30,947 nucleotides of DNA. Source: Candidatus Saccharibacteria bacterium UBA6209 (GTDB taxonomy: Bacteria; Patescibacteriota; Saccharimonadia; Saccharimonadales; Saccharimonadaceae). Made by a program: the position numbers and the translations under genes. Below are positions 7,851 through 15,210 of this stretch, piece after piece (position 1 is the first letter of the stretch; each line of letters starts with the position of its first letter). The stretch covers positions 1 through 30,947 of the forward strand of contig CAJPKE010000006.1 in the NCBI GenBank assembly GCA_905370345.1, given 5' to 3'. A model generated the notes under the pieces. It had not been told where the DNA came from. It saw only the letters and a list, made by a program, of their open reading frames with translations, and made no database searches.

Positions 7851-9791
7851 TTACAGTAGACTTACAGGGTCGAGCTCGTACTGCCAGTGTGATGACGGCA
7901 GGAAATTCAAGACGTCAAGAAGCTCTTGTCTTTTGGGGCTTTTTACTACGATTTGCCATCGATATGTATCGCGGACGCGCTCATAAAAAGCTGGTGTTGG
8001 TCCAAAAACTTCAATGTTATCGAAATTGGATTTTAATAGTTCGGACAATTTTTTAGCGTTCCTTATGGCGGCGGCTTCGGTTTTATAAACGCAAGTTAGT
8101 TTTAATAAGTAAGTGAAGGGTGGAAAGTTGGTTTTTTGTCGTTGAGATATGGTTCTTTGATAAAATTCTGTATAGTTTTGAGACAGTCCGTTTGTGATGG
8201 ATGGGTGATTTGGCTGATACGACTGGACGACAACTTCTGTTGGCGTGCTTGACCTGCCGACGCGGCCGACGACTTGGGCGAGCAATTGAAATGTTCGTTC
8301 GGGTGATGAATAGTCAGGGAGGGAAAGTCCGGTGTCGGCTTGAATGACTCCGACGACTGTTAAATGTGGCAAATCTAGTCCTTTAGCAATAACTTGCGTG
8401 CCGATAATTATATCTATTTCGCCATTTTTCAGTTCATCATAACGCTCATCTACGGTAGCCTTCAAATCGGTGTCTTTATCAAATCGAGCAATTTTTTTGT
8501 TCGGGAATAACCTCTGTAATTCGTCTTCAATTCGCTTAGTTCCGATACCTTTATGAATGATATCGGCGTTTTTACATTCAGGGCAACTAGTAGGAACTTT
8601 GGTCGAAAAACCGCAAATGTGGCATGACAATTTATGACTATCCGCGTGCAGAGTGAGCGGAATAAAACAGCGTGGGCAGCCAGCCTGCCAGCCGCAGTTG
8701 TCGCATAATGTGATTGATGCTGTGCCGCGTCGATTGTGAAAAATAAGAACTTGCTCATTTTTTGATAATGCTGCGTTTATAGATTTCAGAAGTGAGTCAG
8801 ATAGAAATTGATGTTGAGTAAAATTGTTGCGCTTTGTCATATCGACCAGCGTCACGTTTGGGCGAACGGTGTCTGGTCTTGCTGGTTTTGTCATTGTAAT
8901 GATTGGCGTGTTTGATTTTTTTGCAACGTAATAGTCGGCAACTGCTGGAGTAGCGCTACCTAGAATTAGTTTGCCACGATGTTGATTCGTAAGAACTGAG
9001 GCGACGCGGAGGGCTGAATATCGAGGGGATTGCTCCTGTTTGAAACTTGGTTCGTGACATTCATCAATCACCACAAATCCAAGTTGTTGCACGGGCATGA
9101 AAAGAGCAGATCGCGGACCGATGATTACTACCGGATCGTTTGAGCTGATGACTCTTTTCCAGATTGCATATCGTTGAGCTTCGGTTTGTTTGGAATGAGT
9201 GACTATGACATTTGGTAGATGAGCGGAAAACTCAGCAACCAGTTGCGAAGTTAGGGCGATTTCGGGGACTAAAATTATTGACGATCGCTCTTCTTTTAAG
9301 GTTTGTTTTGCGGATTCTATATACACTAGGGTTTTTCCTGAGCCAGTTACGCCGTGTAAAAGTGCCGTTCCAGAATGGAGATTTTCGATGGCCTGGAGGG
9401 CTGATTTTTGCTCATCTGTGAATACATTTTTTGTTCGATTTTCTGCTGGATTAACTGGGGTGGACTGGTTAATTGAGCGACGTTTTTTGGATAATCCGCT
9501 GGGTAAAATTGCTTGCCAGACGGTCGCTTGGTGTGTAGCGTAATATTTACTCATCCATATGGCGGTTTGAACGAGTTCAATTGGCAAGGGATATTCTTCA
9601 ATGATTTTACTAATTGGCTTGACTTCAAAATCTGGTTGGCGAACTTCTTGTAGAACTACACCAATAGCATTGATTTTGCCAATTTCTATAGCAACAATCA
9701 TTCCAGTTGGCAGTCTTTCCTCTGAAGAATACGTAAACGAACTTGCGTCGGCGCGGACGATTCTTGTTGGCGAAACCAAATAGTAATGCAT
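7851..9791 (-). CDS. priA: Primosomal replication helicase PriA
   Basis: A 646-residue helicase that reloads the replication machinery at stalled forks. An N-terminal fork-binding domain (MHYYLVSPTRIVRAD at the start) is followed by Walker A GVTGSGKT, a DExH box reading DECHEP, and the superfamily 2 motifs of the second RecA lobe (GTQVIAKGLDLP, QVVGRVGR). Between them are the paired zinc sites, with cysteines in CDNC, CPRC, CHIC and CPEC. It is shorter than E. coli PriA (732). An in-frame start at 9971 would add 60 residues unlike the family and would run through the neighbouring divergent gene, so I chose 9791. The start is preceded by TATAAT six bases away, without a Shine-Dalgarno. Confidence 0.94.
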   Translation of the reverse strand: MHYYLVSPTRIVRADASSFTYSSEERLPTGMIVAIEIGKINAIGVVLQEVRQPDFEVKPISKIIEEYPLPIELVQTAIWMSKYYATHQATVWQAILPSGLSKKRRSINQSTPVNPAENRTKNVFTDEQKSALQAIENLHSGTALLHGVTGSGKTLVYIESAKQTLKEERSSIILVPEIALTSQLVAEFSAHLPNVIVTHSKQTEAQRYAIWKRVISSNDPVVIIGPRSALFMPVQQLGFVVIDECHEPSFKQEQSPRYSALRVASVLTNQHRGKLILGSATPAVADYYVAKKSNTPIITMTKPARPDTVRPNVTLVDMTKRNNFTQHQFLSDSLLKSINAALSKNEQVLIFHNRRGTASITLCDNCGWQAGCPRCFIPLTLHADSHKLSCHICGFSTKVPTSCPECKNADIIHKGIGTKRIEDELQRLFPNKKIARFDKDTDLKATVDERYDELKNGEIDIIIGTQVIAKGLDLPHLTVVGVIQADTGLSLPDYSSPERTFQLLAQVVGRVGRSSTPTEVVVQSYQPNHPSITNGLSQNYTEFYQRTISQRQKTNFPPFTYLLKLTCVYKTEAAAIRNAKKLSELLKSNFDNIEVFGPTPAFYERVRDTYRWQIVVKSPKRQELLDVLNFLPSSHWQYELDPVSLL

Positions 9792-9797
9792 GTTTAT

Positions 9798-9803
9798 ATT
9801 ATA
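9798..9803 (-). promoter_or_regulatory. -10 box for leaderless priA mRNA
   Basis: On the minus strand TATAAT (9803 to 9798) ends 6 bases before the priA ATG at 9791. Any transcript would start at or beside the start codon. It shares a 39-base gap with the divergent promoter at 9819-9824. Confidence 0.6.
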
Positions 9804-9815
9804 TCGCGAAAAAAA

Positions 9816-9824
9816 TGCTAAAAT
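9816..9824 (+). promoter_or_regulatory. Extended -10 for leaderless phosphoribosyltransferase-like gene
   Basis: TGC followed by TAAAAT (9819-9824), ending 6 bases before the ATG at 9831. No ribosome site and no clear -35 are present. Confidence 0.55.
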
Positions 9825-9830
9825 AAGCAT

Positions 9831-10490
9831 ATGTATTTTGAGAGTCGTTCGCAGGCTGGGGCAATTCTGGCTGATCAAGTACTGGAAAAGTATCGCTATG
9901 AAAACTGCGCAGTGGTTGCAATTGGCGAAGGTGGCGTGCTGATTGGTGAGCAAATTGCAGTGAAGCTTCACTGTGTCCTCATGATGTTGCTTAGCGAAGG
10001 GATTGAGATTCCTGGGGAAAGTTTAAGCATCGGAGCGATGTCGCAGTCTGGGCAATTTACGTATAATAGTCAATTTTCTGACGGTGAAATTAATGAATAT
10101 ACTAGTGAATTTCACGGTTATCTGGAAGAAAAAAAGCGTGAGGCTCATCAGAAAATGAATAGGCTTTTGGGCGATGGTGGAATAATCGATAAGGATATGC
10201 TGAAGGATCGGGTGGTGATTTTAGCGAGTGATGGCTTTGGCGATGATTTGTCGGTTTTGGACGTGGCTTTGAGTTTTCTGAAGTCTGTTCGGATTGAGAA
10301 ATTGGTGATTGCGGTGCCGTTTTGTGGCGTGGCGGCGGTGGATAAATTGCACATGACGGTTGATGAAATGCATATCTTGGACGTGAAGGAGAATTTTATG
10401 GGATTAAATCATTATTATGAGGATAATATATTGCCGTCCAAAGAGGAAACTATAGCGAAAATTAATCAGGTTATTTTGAATTGGAAATAA
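9831..10490 (+). CDS. Phosphoribosyltransferase-fold protein with altered PRPP loop
   Basis: A 219-residue protein. The N-terminus (F-x-S-R-x-x-A-G, then VVAIGEGGVLIGEQIA) matches phosphoribosyltransferase-fold proteins of the ComF/RNA-processing-associated type. The PRPP-binding loop, normally VDDGxxTGxT, reads ASDGFGDDLS (about 129-138): the Thr-Gly is lost, so PRPP binding is doubtful. A central insertion (about 75-110) is helical and charged. The C-terminus (VIAVPFCGVAAVDKLHMTVDE) again follows the fold. It could be a regulatory or altered-specificity relative; the substrate cannot be told. It is divergent from priA and appears leaderless. Confidence 0.75.
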   Translation: MYFESRSQAGAILADQVLEKYRYENCAVVAIGEGGVLIGEQIAVKLHCVLMMLLSEGIEIPGESLSIGAMSQSGQFTYNSQFSDGEINEYTSEFHGYLEEKKREAHQKMNRLLGDGGIIDKDMLKDRVVILASDGFGDDLSVLDVALSFLKSVRIEKLVIAVPFCGVAAVDKLHMTVDEMHILDVKENFMGLNHYYEDNILPSKEETIAKINQVILNWK

Positions 10491-10495
10491 AAAAC

Positions 10496-10525
10496 TTGTC
10501 GGGTGTTGTAAAATTGTGATAAACT
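10496..10525 (+). promoter_or_regulatory. Probable promoter for the winged-helix protein and recJ
   Basis: TTGTCG (10496-10501), 18 bases, then TAAACT (10520-10525). Both boxes are imperfect. A GGGAGG ribosome site at about 10547-10552 precedes the ATG at 10555. Confidence 0.4.
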
Positions 10526-10554
10526 TTAATTAAGAAAGATGCGTTAGGGAGGTT

Positions 10555-10857
10555 ATGTTAGACGTTTTTATTACATCTAGGGTGCGGCGAAAAATTGTAG
10601 TAGTATACGCTAAGTATCCTGATTTTCACACACATGTTCGCGGATTAGCAAAGCTAATTAAGGAAGATCCTGGAAATATTCAACGAGAATTGAAGCGACT
10701 AGAAAAGGTTGGATTTTTGCAGAGTGAAAAGCAGGGTAACTCACGTACGTATTTCACTAATAAACAATTCCCAATTTTTAAGGAATTGCAAAGTATGGTG
10801 ATTAAATCTCAGCAATATTCAGCGCGATCAAAGCGCGGCATGGCTGATAAAGACTAA
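10555..10857 (+). CDS. Winged helix-turn-helix DNA-binding protein
   Basis: A 100-residue protein. Residues about 10-75 look like an ArsR/MarR-type winged helix: a first helix, then VRGLAKLIKEDPGNIQRELK as the helix-turn-helix, and the wing FLQSEKQGNSRTYFTNK. The tail is basic. No metal-binding cysteines are present, so it is not a classic ArsR metal sensor. Its stop overlaps the recJ start by one base (TAATG), so the two are translationally coupled. It may regulate its own operon or have a role in DNA repair; neither is shown by the sequence. Confidence 0.82.
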   Translation: MLDVFITSRVRRKIVVVYAKYPDFHTHVRGLAKLIKEDPGNIQRELKRLEKVGFLQSEKQGNSRTYFTNKQFPIFKELQSMVIKSQQYSARSKRGMADKD

Positions 10858-12485
10858 TGGCATTATTTGAGAAAATTTTAGCGGCTCGAGGCTTGACTAC
10901 GCGTGCGGCGCGTGAGGAATTTTTGCATCCGAATTACGCGTCAGCAAAGCATGATCCGTTTTTATTGCCAGATATGAAAAAAGCGGTGGACCGCTTGAAA
11001 AAGGCGCACACTGAGGGTGAGAAAATTGTTATTTACGGCGATTACGATATTGACGGGCTGAGTGCAACGGCGATTTTGCTGGATGCGTTTGGTAAGTTTG
11101 GATTTAAGGACGTTGGCGCATTTATTCCGAATCGGTTTGTTGAGGGTTACGGAATGACGATGGGCGCTGTTGATAAGGTGCGAAATATGGGTGCGGATTT
11201 AATTGTCACGGTTGATACGGGAAGTTTATGCCACGCGGAAATTGAATATGCGTCGAGTTTGGGGATTGATACGGTGGTGACTGATCACCATAATGTTGCC
11301 GAGACTCCACCGCCGAGTGTTGCCGCGGTTAATCCTAAGTTTCCTGGTCATAAATATCCTTTCCGCGATTTGTGCGGTGCGGGTGTGGCGTTTAAATTGA
11401 TTCAGGCTTTGCAAGCTGAACTGGACGGGTTGCCAGATGGTTACGAGAAGTGGCTATTGGATCTGGTGGCACTGGGGACGGTTTGTGACATAGTTACGCT
11501 GGCGGATGAAAATAGGGCGAATGTCTATTGGGGTTTGGAGGTTTTGAAAAAGCAGAGGCGTCCTGGTTTGAAGGCATTGATGTCAGTGGCGAGAATTGAG
11601 CCGGAGAAGGTTAATGCTAGGCATTTGGGATTTGGTCTGGGTCCACGAATGAACGCGGCGGGTAGGCTGGAGACGGCGCAATATGCTCTGGATATGCTGA
11701 CGGCGAGTGATGGACTGGAGGCGTTGGAGGCTAGCGAAAAACTAGAAGAATTGAATATTAAGCGTCGCAGTATTCAGGATGAGATTTTTGACGAAGCTTG
11801 CCAGCAGGCGGACAATATGACTGATGATCGAGTTTTGGTGGTGAATAGCGGCAATTGGAATCACGGGGTTATCGGCATTGTGGCGTCGAAATTGGTTGAG
11901 AAATATAAGAAGCCAGTTTTTATAATTGGCGAGCGTGGCGATGAGGCTACGGGTTCGGCGCGAAGTTTTGGTGATTTTTCCGCGGCTGACGCGGTTCGTG
12001 CAGCTGACGACATCATTATTAAAGGCGGCGGTCACGGAGCAGCGGCGGGCGTGACGTTGGCGACTGAGAGAATTGACGATTTTAGGCGACGAGTGAATGA
12101 GTTTTACGATTCGCTGCAATTAAAAAATCAGGAATTGTATTTGTTGCCGAGAGCTGATGTTGAGGTTGACGATTTTTCGGAAATTAATGAGGAGCTGATT
12201 GATAATTTGGCAAAGATGGAACCGTTTGGCAATGGTAACGCGGAGCCTATATTGAAAATAACTGAAGCGACGGTTTTAAATGTAAGGAGAATGGGTGTGG
12301 ATGGGCAACATGTGAAATTGACCTTGCGTGATAAGAATGACGTTGCGCTGCAGATGCTGGCTTTTAATGCGCCAGAAGAATTTTTCCGTGAAGTGGGCGA
12401 CGAAGTGTCTGTCTGGTTCCAGCCAACCATAAATGAGTGGCAGGGAATGAAGTCGGTTGAAGGGCGATTATTACATTTGGCTTAG
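10857..12485 (+). CDS. recJ: Single-stranded-DNA-specific exonuclease RecJ
   Basis: A 542-residue DHH-family 5'-3' exonuclease used in recombination and mismatch repair. Visible motifs in order: I YGDYDIDGLSATAIL, II VTVDTGS, III TDHHN, IV LVALGTVCDIVTLADENR, then RMNAAGRL. The DHHA1 domain carries GNWNHGVIGIVASKL and GGGHGAAAGVTL. A C-terminal OB-type domain (about 450-540) is also recognisable (MEPFGNGNAEP). The aspartates and histidines that hold the two metals are all present. The start overlaps the preceding winged-helix gene (TAATG). Confidence 0.95.
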   Translation: MALFEKILAARGLTTRAAREEFLHPNYASAKHDPFLLPDMKKAVDRLKKAHTEGEKIVIYGDYDIDGLSATAILLDAFGKFGFKDVGAFIPNRFVEGYGMTMGAVDKVRNMGADLIVTVDTGSLCHAEIEYASSLGIDTVVTDHHNVAETPPPSVAAVNPKFPGHKYPFRDLCGAGVAFKLIQALQAELDGLPDGYEKWLLDLVALGTVCDIVTLADENRANVYWGLEVLKKQRRPGLKALMSVARIEPEKVNARHLGFGLGPRMNAAGRLETAQYALDMLTASDGLEALEASEKLEELNIKRRSIQDEIFDEACQQADNMTDDRVLVVNSGNWNHGVIGIVASKLVEKYKKPVFIIGERGDEATGSARSFGDFSAADAVRAADDIIIKGGGHGAAAGVTLATERIDDFRRRVNEFYDSLQLKNQELYLLPRADVEVDDFSEINEELIDNLAKMEPFGNGNAEPILKITEATVLNVRRMGVDGQHVKLTLRDKNDVALQMLAFNAPEEFFREVGDEVSVWFQPTINEWQGMKSVEGRLLHLA

Positions 12486-12521
12486 ACGTAATAGTTGCAT
12501 TACTTGTAGAGTAGATGTATT

Positions 12522-12529
12522 GTTATAGT
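12522..12529 (+). promoter_or_regulatory. Extended -10 promoter for an unknown gene
   Basis: TATAGT (12524-12529) is preceded by TGT, with no convincing -35. The leader is about 40 bases and carries GGGAGG (12561-12566). Confidence 0.45.
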
Positions 12530-12576
12530 GTATTAATATTTTTGGGTGGGAGAATTTTTTGGGAGGTTTGGTATAT

Positions 12577-13116
12577 ATGGAGTTTTCTAATAGCGGCAGA
12601 GGGGAAATTATATATCAGAAAGATACACATTCTAGCCTGGGGAGGGTAGCGCTAAAGTTACTGACTAATTATCACGAAGATACACGCTCGGAGCTGCCTG
12701 GCAAAGCCTTAGCGGATCTTAAAGAAGAGCATGATGACGTAGCGGGTAAACATAAGGAATTCGCTGAACATTTGAATGAAGCTTCTAGCTTGAGTTCTTT
12801 AGTAGCAGCTGCTGGTCACTTAATTTCCCTAAAGGACGTAATGTATGAGATAAATAATGGCGTTCAATTGTCTTTATCCAGTGATGCGAATGGAGAAGTT
12901 CCTGGCGATTCGGCTTTGCCAGAAAATATTCCTTGTGACCTTGCCAAAGTTAAAATTTCTGAAAATGATGATGGTACGTATACTGCCAAGATCCCTGTTA
13001 CAGAACACAGATTTGACTGTAATAGGCATATACGGGCTGATGTGACCACTTATACTATTACGTTTACTCCTGATGGTGAGGTATTAAATCTCACGTCAAA
13101 GAAGGTGAAGGGATAA
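12577..13116 (+). CDS. Hypothetical protein, unrecognised
   Basis: A 179-residue protein with no signal peptide or membrane segment. Residues 1-95 are helical and charged (a run around LADLKEEHDDVAGKHKEF may coil); residues about 115-179 are beta-rich, with alternating polar and hydrophobic residues and two cysteines. I do not recognise a family. The ATG at 12577 is preferred over an in-frame TTG at 12559 because GGGAGG (12561-12566) lies 10 bases before the ATG and would be inside the longer version. It stands alone between recJ and rpsU with its own promoter. Confidence 0.75.
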   Translation: MEFSNSGRGEIIYQKDTHSSLGRVALKLLTNYHEDTRSELPGKALADLKEEHDDVAGKHKEFAEHLNEASSLSSLVAAAGHLISLKDVMYEINNGVQLSLSSDANGEVPGDSALPENIPCDLAKVKISENDDGTYTAKIPVTEHRFDCNRHIRADVTTYTITFTPDGEVLNLTSKKVKG

Positions 13117-13121
13117 TCTAG

Positions 13122-13150
13122 TTGGCAAATACTTTCTTATCTGTTATAAT
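13122..13150 (+). promoter_or_regulatory. Strong promoter of the rpsU operon, leaderless start
   Basis: TTGGCA (13122-13127), 17 bases, then perfect TATAAT (13145-13150). The rpsU ATG is at 13160, only 9 bases past the -10, so the mRNA has almost no leader and there is no ribosome site. Confidence 0.8.
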
Positions 13151-13159
13151 GTTTGCAGT

Positions 13160-13375
13160 ATGGTACAAGTAACACGTAAAGATCAGAAGGAAGCGAACGA
13201 AAATATCATTCGTCGTTTCAACCGCAGGGTTTTGCAAAGCGGTGTTTTGGCTCGCGCTAAGAGCGTTATGCGTTTTGAAAAACCAATTTCAAAGACCGAG
13301 CGTCGTAAAAAAGCTATTATTCGCCGCGAGCGACGAGCTGAAAAAACGGCAAAAATGCGCCTAGGGGTGCGTTAA
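13160..13375 (+). CDS. rpsU: 30S ribosomal protein S21
   Basis: A 71-residue, very basic protein. The pattern ENIIRRFNRRVLQSGVLARAK followed by an aromatic and KPxSKxERRKK matches bS21, which binds near the 3' end of 16S rRNA and the anti-Shine-Dalgarno. The start is fixed by the promoter, which allows no leader. The stop overlaps the yqeY start by one base (TAATG). The rpsU-yqeY pair is a common bacterial arrangement, which supports both calls. It is odd that a gene for a protein acting at the anti-Shine-Dalgarno region itself lacks a Shine-Dalgarno. Confidence 0.9.
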   Translation: MVQVTRKDQKEANENIIRRFNRRVLQSGVLARAKSVMRFEKPISKTERRKKAIIRRERRAEKTAKMRLGVR

Positions 13376-13833
13376 TGTCTGCGCTAAAAGAGCGCATTAC
13401 TAGTGAAATGAAAGCCGCTCTATTGAGCGGCGATCGTTTTCGTGGTGATGTTTTGCGTAATCTGAAGGCAGCAATCTTAAACGAAGAAGTTTCTTTAGGC
13501 AAGCGAGAAGACGGCTTGGATAATGCTGAAATTGAAAAAGTTGTTGCTCGAGAAGTGAAAAAGCGCGTCGAAAGTGCGGATTTATATCGAAAGAATGACC
13601 GTGCGGAGTTGGCGGAACCTGAAGAAAAAGAAGCGGAAATTTTACGAGAATTTTTGCCAGAGCAACTTGGCGAGGCAGAAATCTCAAAGATTGTAGAAGA
13701 AGTTATTGCGGGTATGGACGACGTCTCAATTCAGAAAATGGGACAAGTTATTGGCGCGGTAAAAAGTAAAGTCGGCAATGCTGCGGATGGCGCGTTGGTG
13801 GCAAAAATTGTTAAAGAAAAACTCACAAAATAG
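13375..13833 (+). CDS. yqeY: YqeY-family protein (GatB/YqeY domain)
   Basis: A 152-residue protein with the YqeY layout: an N-terminal helical bundle starting LKERITSEMKAALLSGD, a KREDGL-type turn, then the small C-terminal helical domain shared with the GatB subunit of amidotransferases (QKMGQVIGAVKSKVGNAADG). This C-terminal domain binds tRNA in GatB; the role of free YqeY is not settled. It is translationally coupled to rpsU, and its stop codon overlaps the AGGAGG ribosome site of adk. Confidence 0.93.
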   Translation: MSALKERITSEMKAALLSGDRFRGDVLRNLKAAILNEEVSLGKREDGLDNAEIEKVVAREVKKRVESADLYRKNDRAELAEPEEKEAEILREFLPEQLGEAEISKIVEEVIAGMDDVSIQKMGQVIGAVKSKVGNAADGALVAKIVKEKLTK

Positions 13834-13841
13834 GAGGAAAA

Positions 13842-14399
13842 ATGATTGTATTTTTTGGGCCGGCGGGTGCTGGTAAGAGTGTGCAGGGGCAAATTTTAGC
13901 AGCGCGTCACGGTTGGCGTTGGCTTAGTGCCGGACAGTTGTTGCGCGATACTCACGATGGCGAATTGATTCATCGTATGCAATCTGGCGAACTGGTGCCG
14001 ATGGAAACTATCAACGGTTTGATGGGTGAGGCTCTTAATAAAGCTAAGGATATTAATGGCGTAATTCTGGACGGTTATCCAAGACAATTAGAACAGGCTA
14101 AATGGCTGATTGAGTCGCGTTCACATCACGGAAAAGACGTTAAGTTGGTGATTGTGCTAGAAGTTCCGCGTGACGAAATTTTGGAGCGTTTGAGGGTTCG
14201 CGGTCGAGTTGACGACACGCCTGAAGCAATTGACAAACGGCTCAGTATTTATCGAGGTGAAATTTACCCAATTTTGGATTATCTAAATGAAAACGGTGTT
14301 CCAATTGTACATATGAGTGGCGTTGGAACTGTCGGGCAAGTTCATGATGAAATCGAGAGAGAGCTGGTCAGTCGCGGCATCGTTGAGGGCATAAAATGA
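13842..14399 (+). CDS. adk: Adenylate kinase family nucleoside monophosphate kinase
   Basis: A 185-residue P-loop kinase of the short adenylate kinase type, without the long LID insertion or zinc cysteines. The P-loop is GPAGAGKS (about 6-13). The AMP-binding region includes LSAGQLLRD and LDGYPRQ (usual DGFPRT), and the LID arginines appear in RGRVDDTPEAIDKRL. The residues after the P-loop Lys are S-V-Q rather than the usual G-T-Q. It converts ATP and AMP to two ADP. The next gene starts inside its last codons (ATGA overlap). rpsU-yqeY-adk-map reads as one operon. Confidence 0.9.
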   Translation: MIVFFGPAGAGKSVQGQILAARHGWRWLSAGQLLRDTHDGELIHRMQSGELVPMETINGLMGEALNKAKDINGVILDGYPRQLEQAKWLIESRSHHGKDVKLVIVLEVPRDEILERLRVRGRVDDTPEAIDKRLSIYRGEIYPILDYLNENGVPIVHMSGVGTVGQVHDEIERELVSRGIVEGIK

Positions 14400-15163
14400 G
14401 CCAATTGATCACTGGAGAAAAAACGCCGCAACAGATGAAAGATATGCGCGAGTGCGGCAAGATGCTTGCAACAATTTATGATGAATTGAAAAAATCCGTA
14501 ACGGCTGGAATGAGTGAGCTGGACGCTAATGATTTTGTAGCCAAGCGAATTAAAGATTTTGGCGCAGAGGCGACTTATCTTACAGACGAAGTGAAATTCC
14601 CGGGAGTGATTTGTATATCGACGAACGAGCAATTGGTGCATTCTTTCCCGACCGAATATGTTTTTGAAAAGGGCGACGTGGTTAGTTTTGATTTGGTGAT
14701 TGGCTATCGTGGAATGAAGACGGATAGTGCTTTTACTATGGTTGTCGATGAAGAGCCTAAGGGCGCGAAGAAACATTTATTGCACGCAACAGAACAGAGT
14801 TTATATGCGGGAATTGACGCGATAACTGGCGATGGAACGCGAGTTGGCGATATTTCAGCGGGAGTGGAGGCTGTGTTGAAGAAGGCTAAACTTGGTATAA
14901 TCCGTGAACTAGTTGGTCATGGCGTGGGGCTGAGTATGCATATGGAGCCAGAAATTCCGAATTACGGCAGGCGAGGAACTGGTCCGATGTTGCACGCTGG
15001 CGACACAATTGCAATTGAACCGATGGCGAGCTTGGGCGGTGAGAAAATTATTACTGACAGCGACGGCTGGACAATTAGTATGAAAGACGGCAGTCTGGGT
15101 GCGCATTTTGAACATACAGTATTGATTACCGAAACTGGTGCTGAAATTCTGACGAAGCTTTAG
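14396..15163 (+). CDS. map: Type I methionine aminopeptidase
   Basis: A 255-residue metalloprotease that removes the initiator Met after deformylation. Ligands and catalytic residues are in place: the conserved His in VHSFP, two Asp in SFDLVIGYRGMKTD, His residues in GHGVGLSMHMEPE, Glu in AIEPMAS and Glu in FEHTVLIT. The start overlaps adk by four bases (ATGA). The adk-map pairing is widely conserved. With def and fmt elsewhere in the window, the whole N-terminal processing pathway is present here. Confidence 0.95.
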   Translation: MSQLITGEKTPQQMKDMRECGKMLATIYDELKKSVTAGMSELDANDFVAKRIKDFGAEATYLTDEVKFPGVICISTNEQLVHSFPTEYVFEKGDVVSFDLVIGYRGMKTDSAFTMVVDEEPKGAKKHLLHATEQSLYAGIDAITGDGTRVGDISAGVEAVLKKAKLGIIRELVGHGVGLSMHMEPEIPNYGRRGTGPMLHAGDTIAIEPMASLGGEKIITDSDGWTISMKDGSLGAHFEHTVLITETGAEILTKL

Positions 15164-15173
15164 GCTAATTCGC

Positions 15174-15203
15174 TTGCCAAATTATAGACATAACCTGTAT
15201 AAT
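15174..15203 (+). promoter_or_regulatory. Promoter for leaderless ftsA mRNA
   Basis: TTGCCA (15174-15179), 18 bases, then TATAAT (15198-15203). The ftsA ATG begins 7 bases later at 15211. There is no ribosome site. Confidence 0.75.
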
Positions 15204-15210
15204 AGAACTT

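Noticed and set aside
9792..9971. Sixty-residue N-terminal extension of PriA from an in-frame start at 9971
   Set aside because: The extra sequence is unlike PriA and runs through the promoter region and the divergent gene; a -10 box just upstream of 9791 supports the shorter form.
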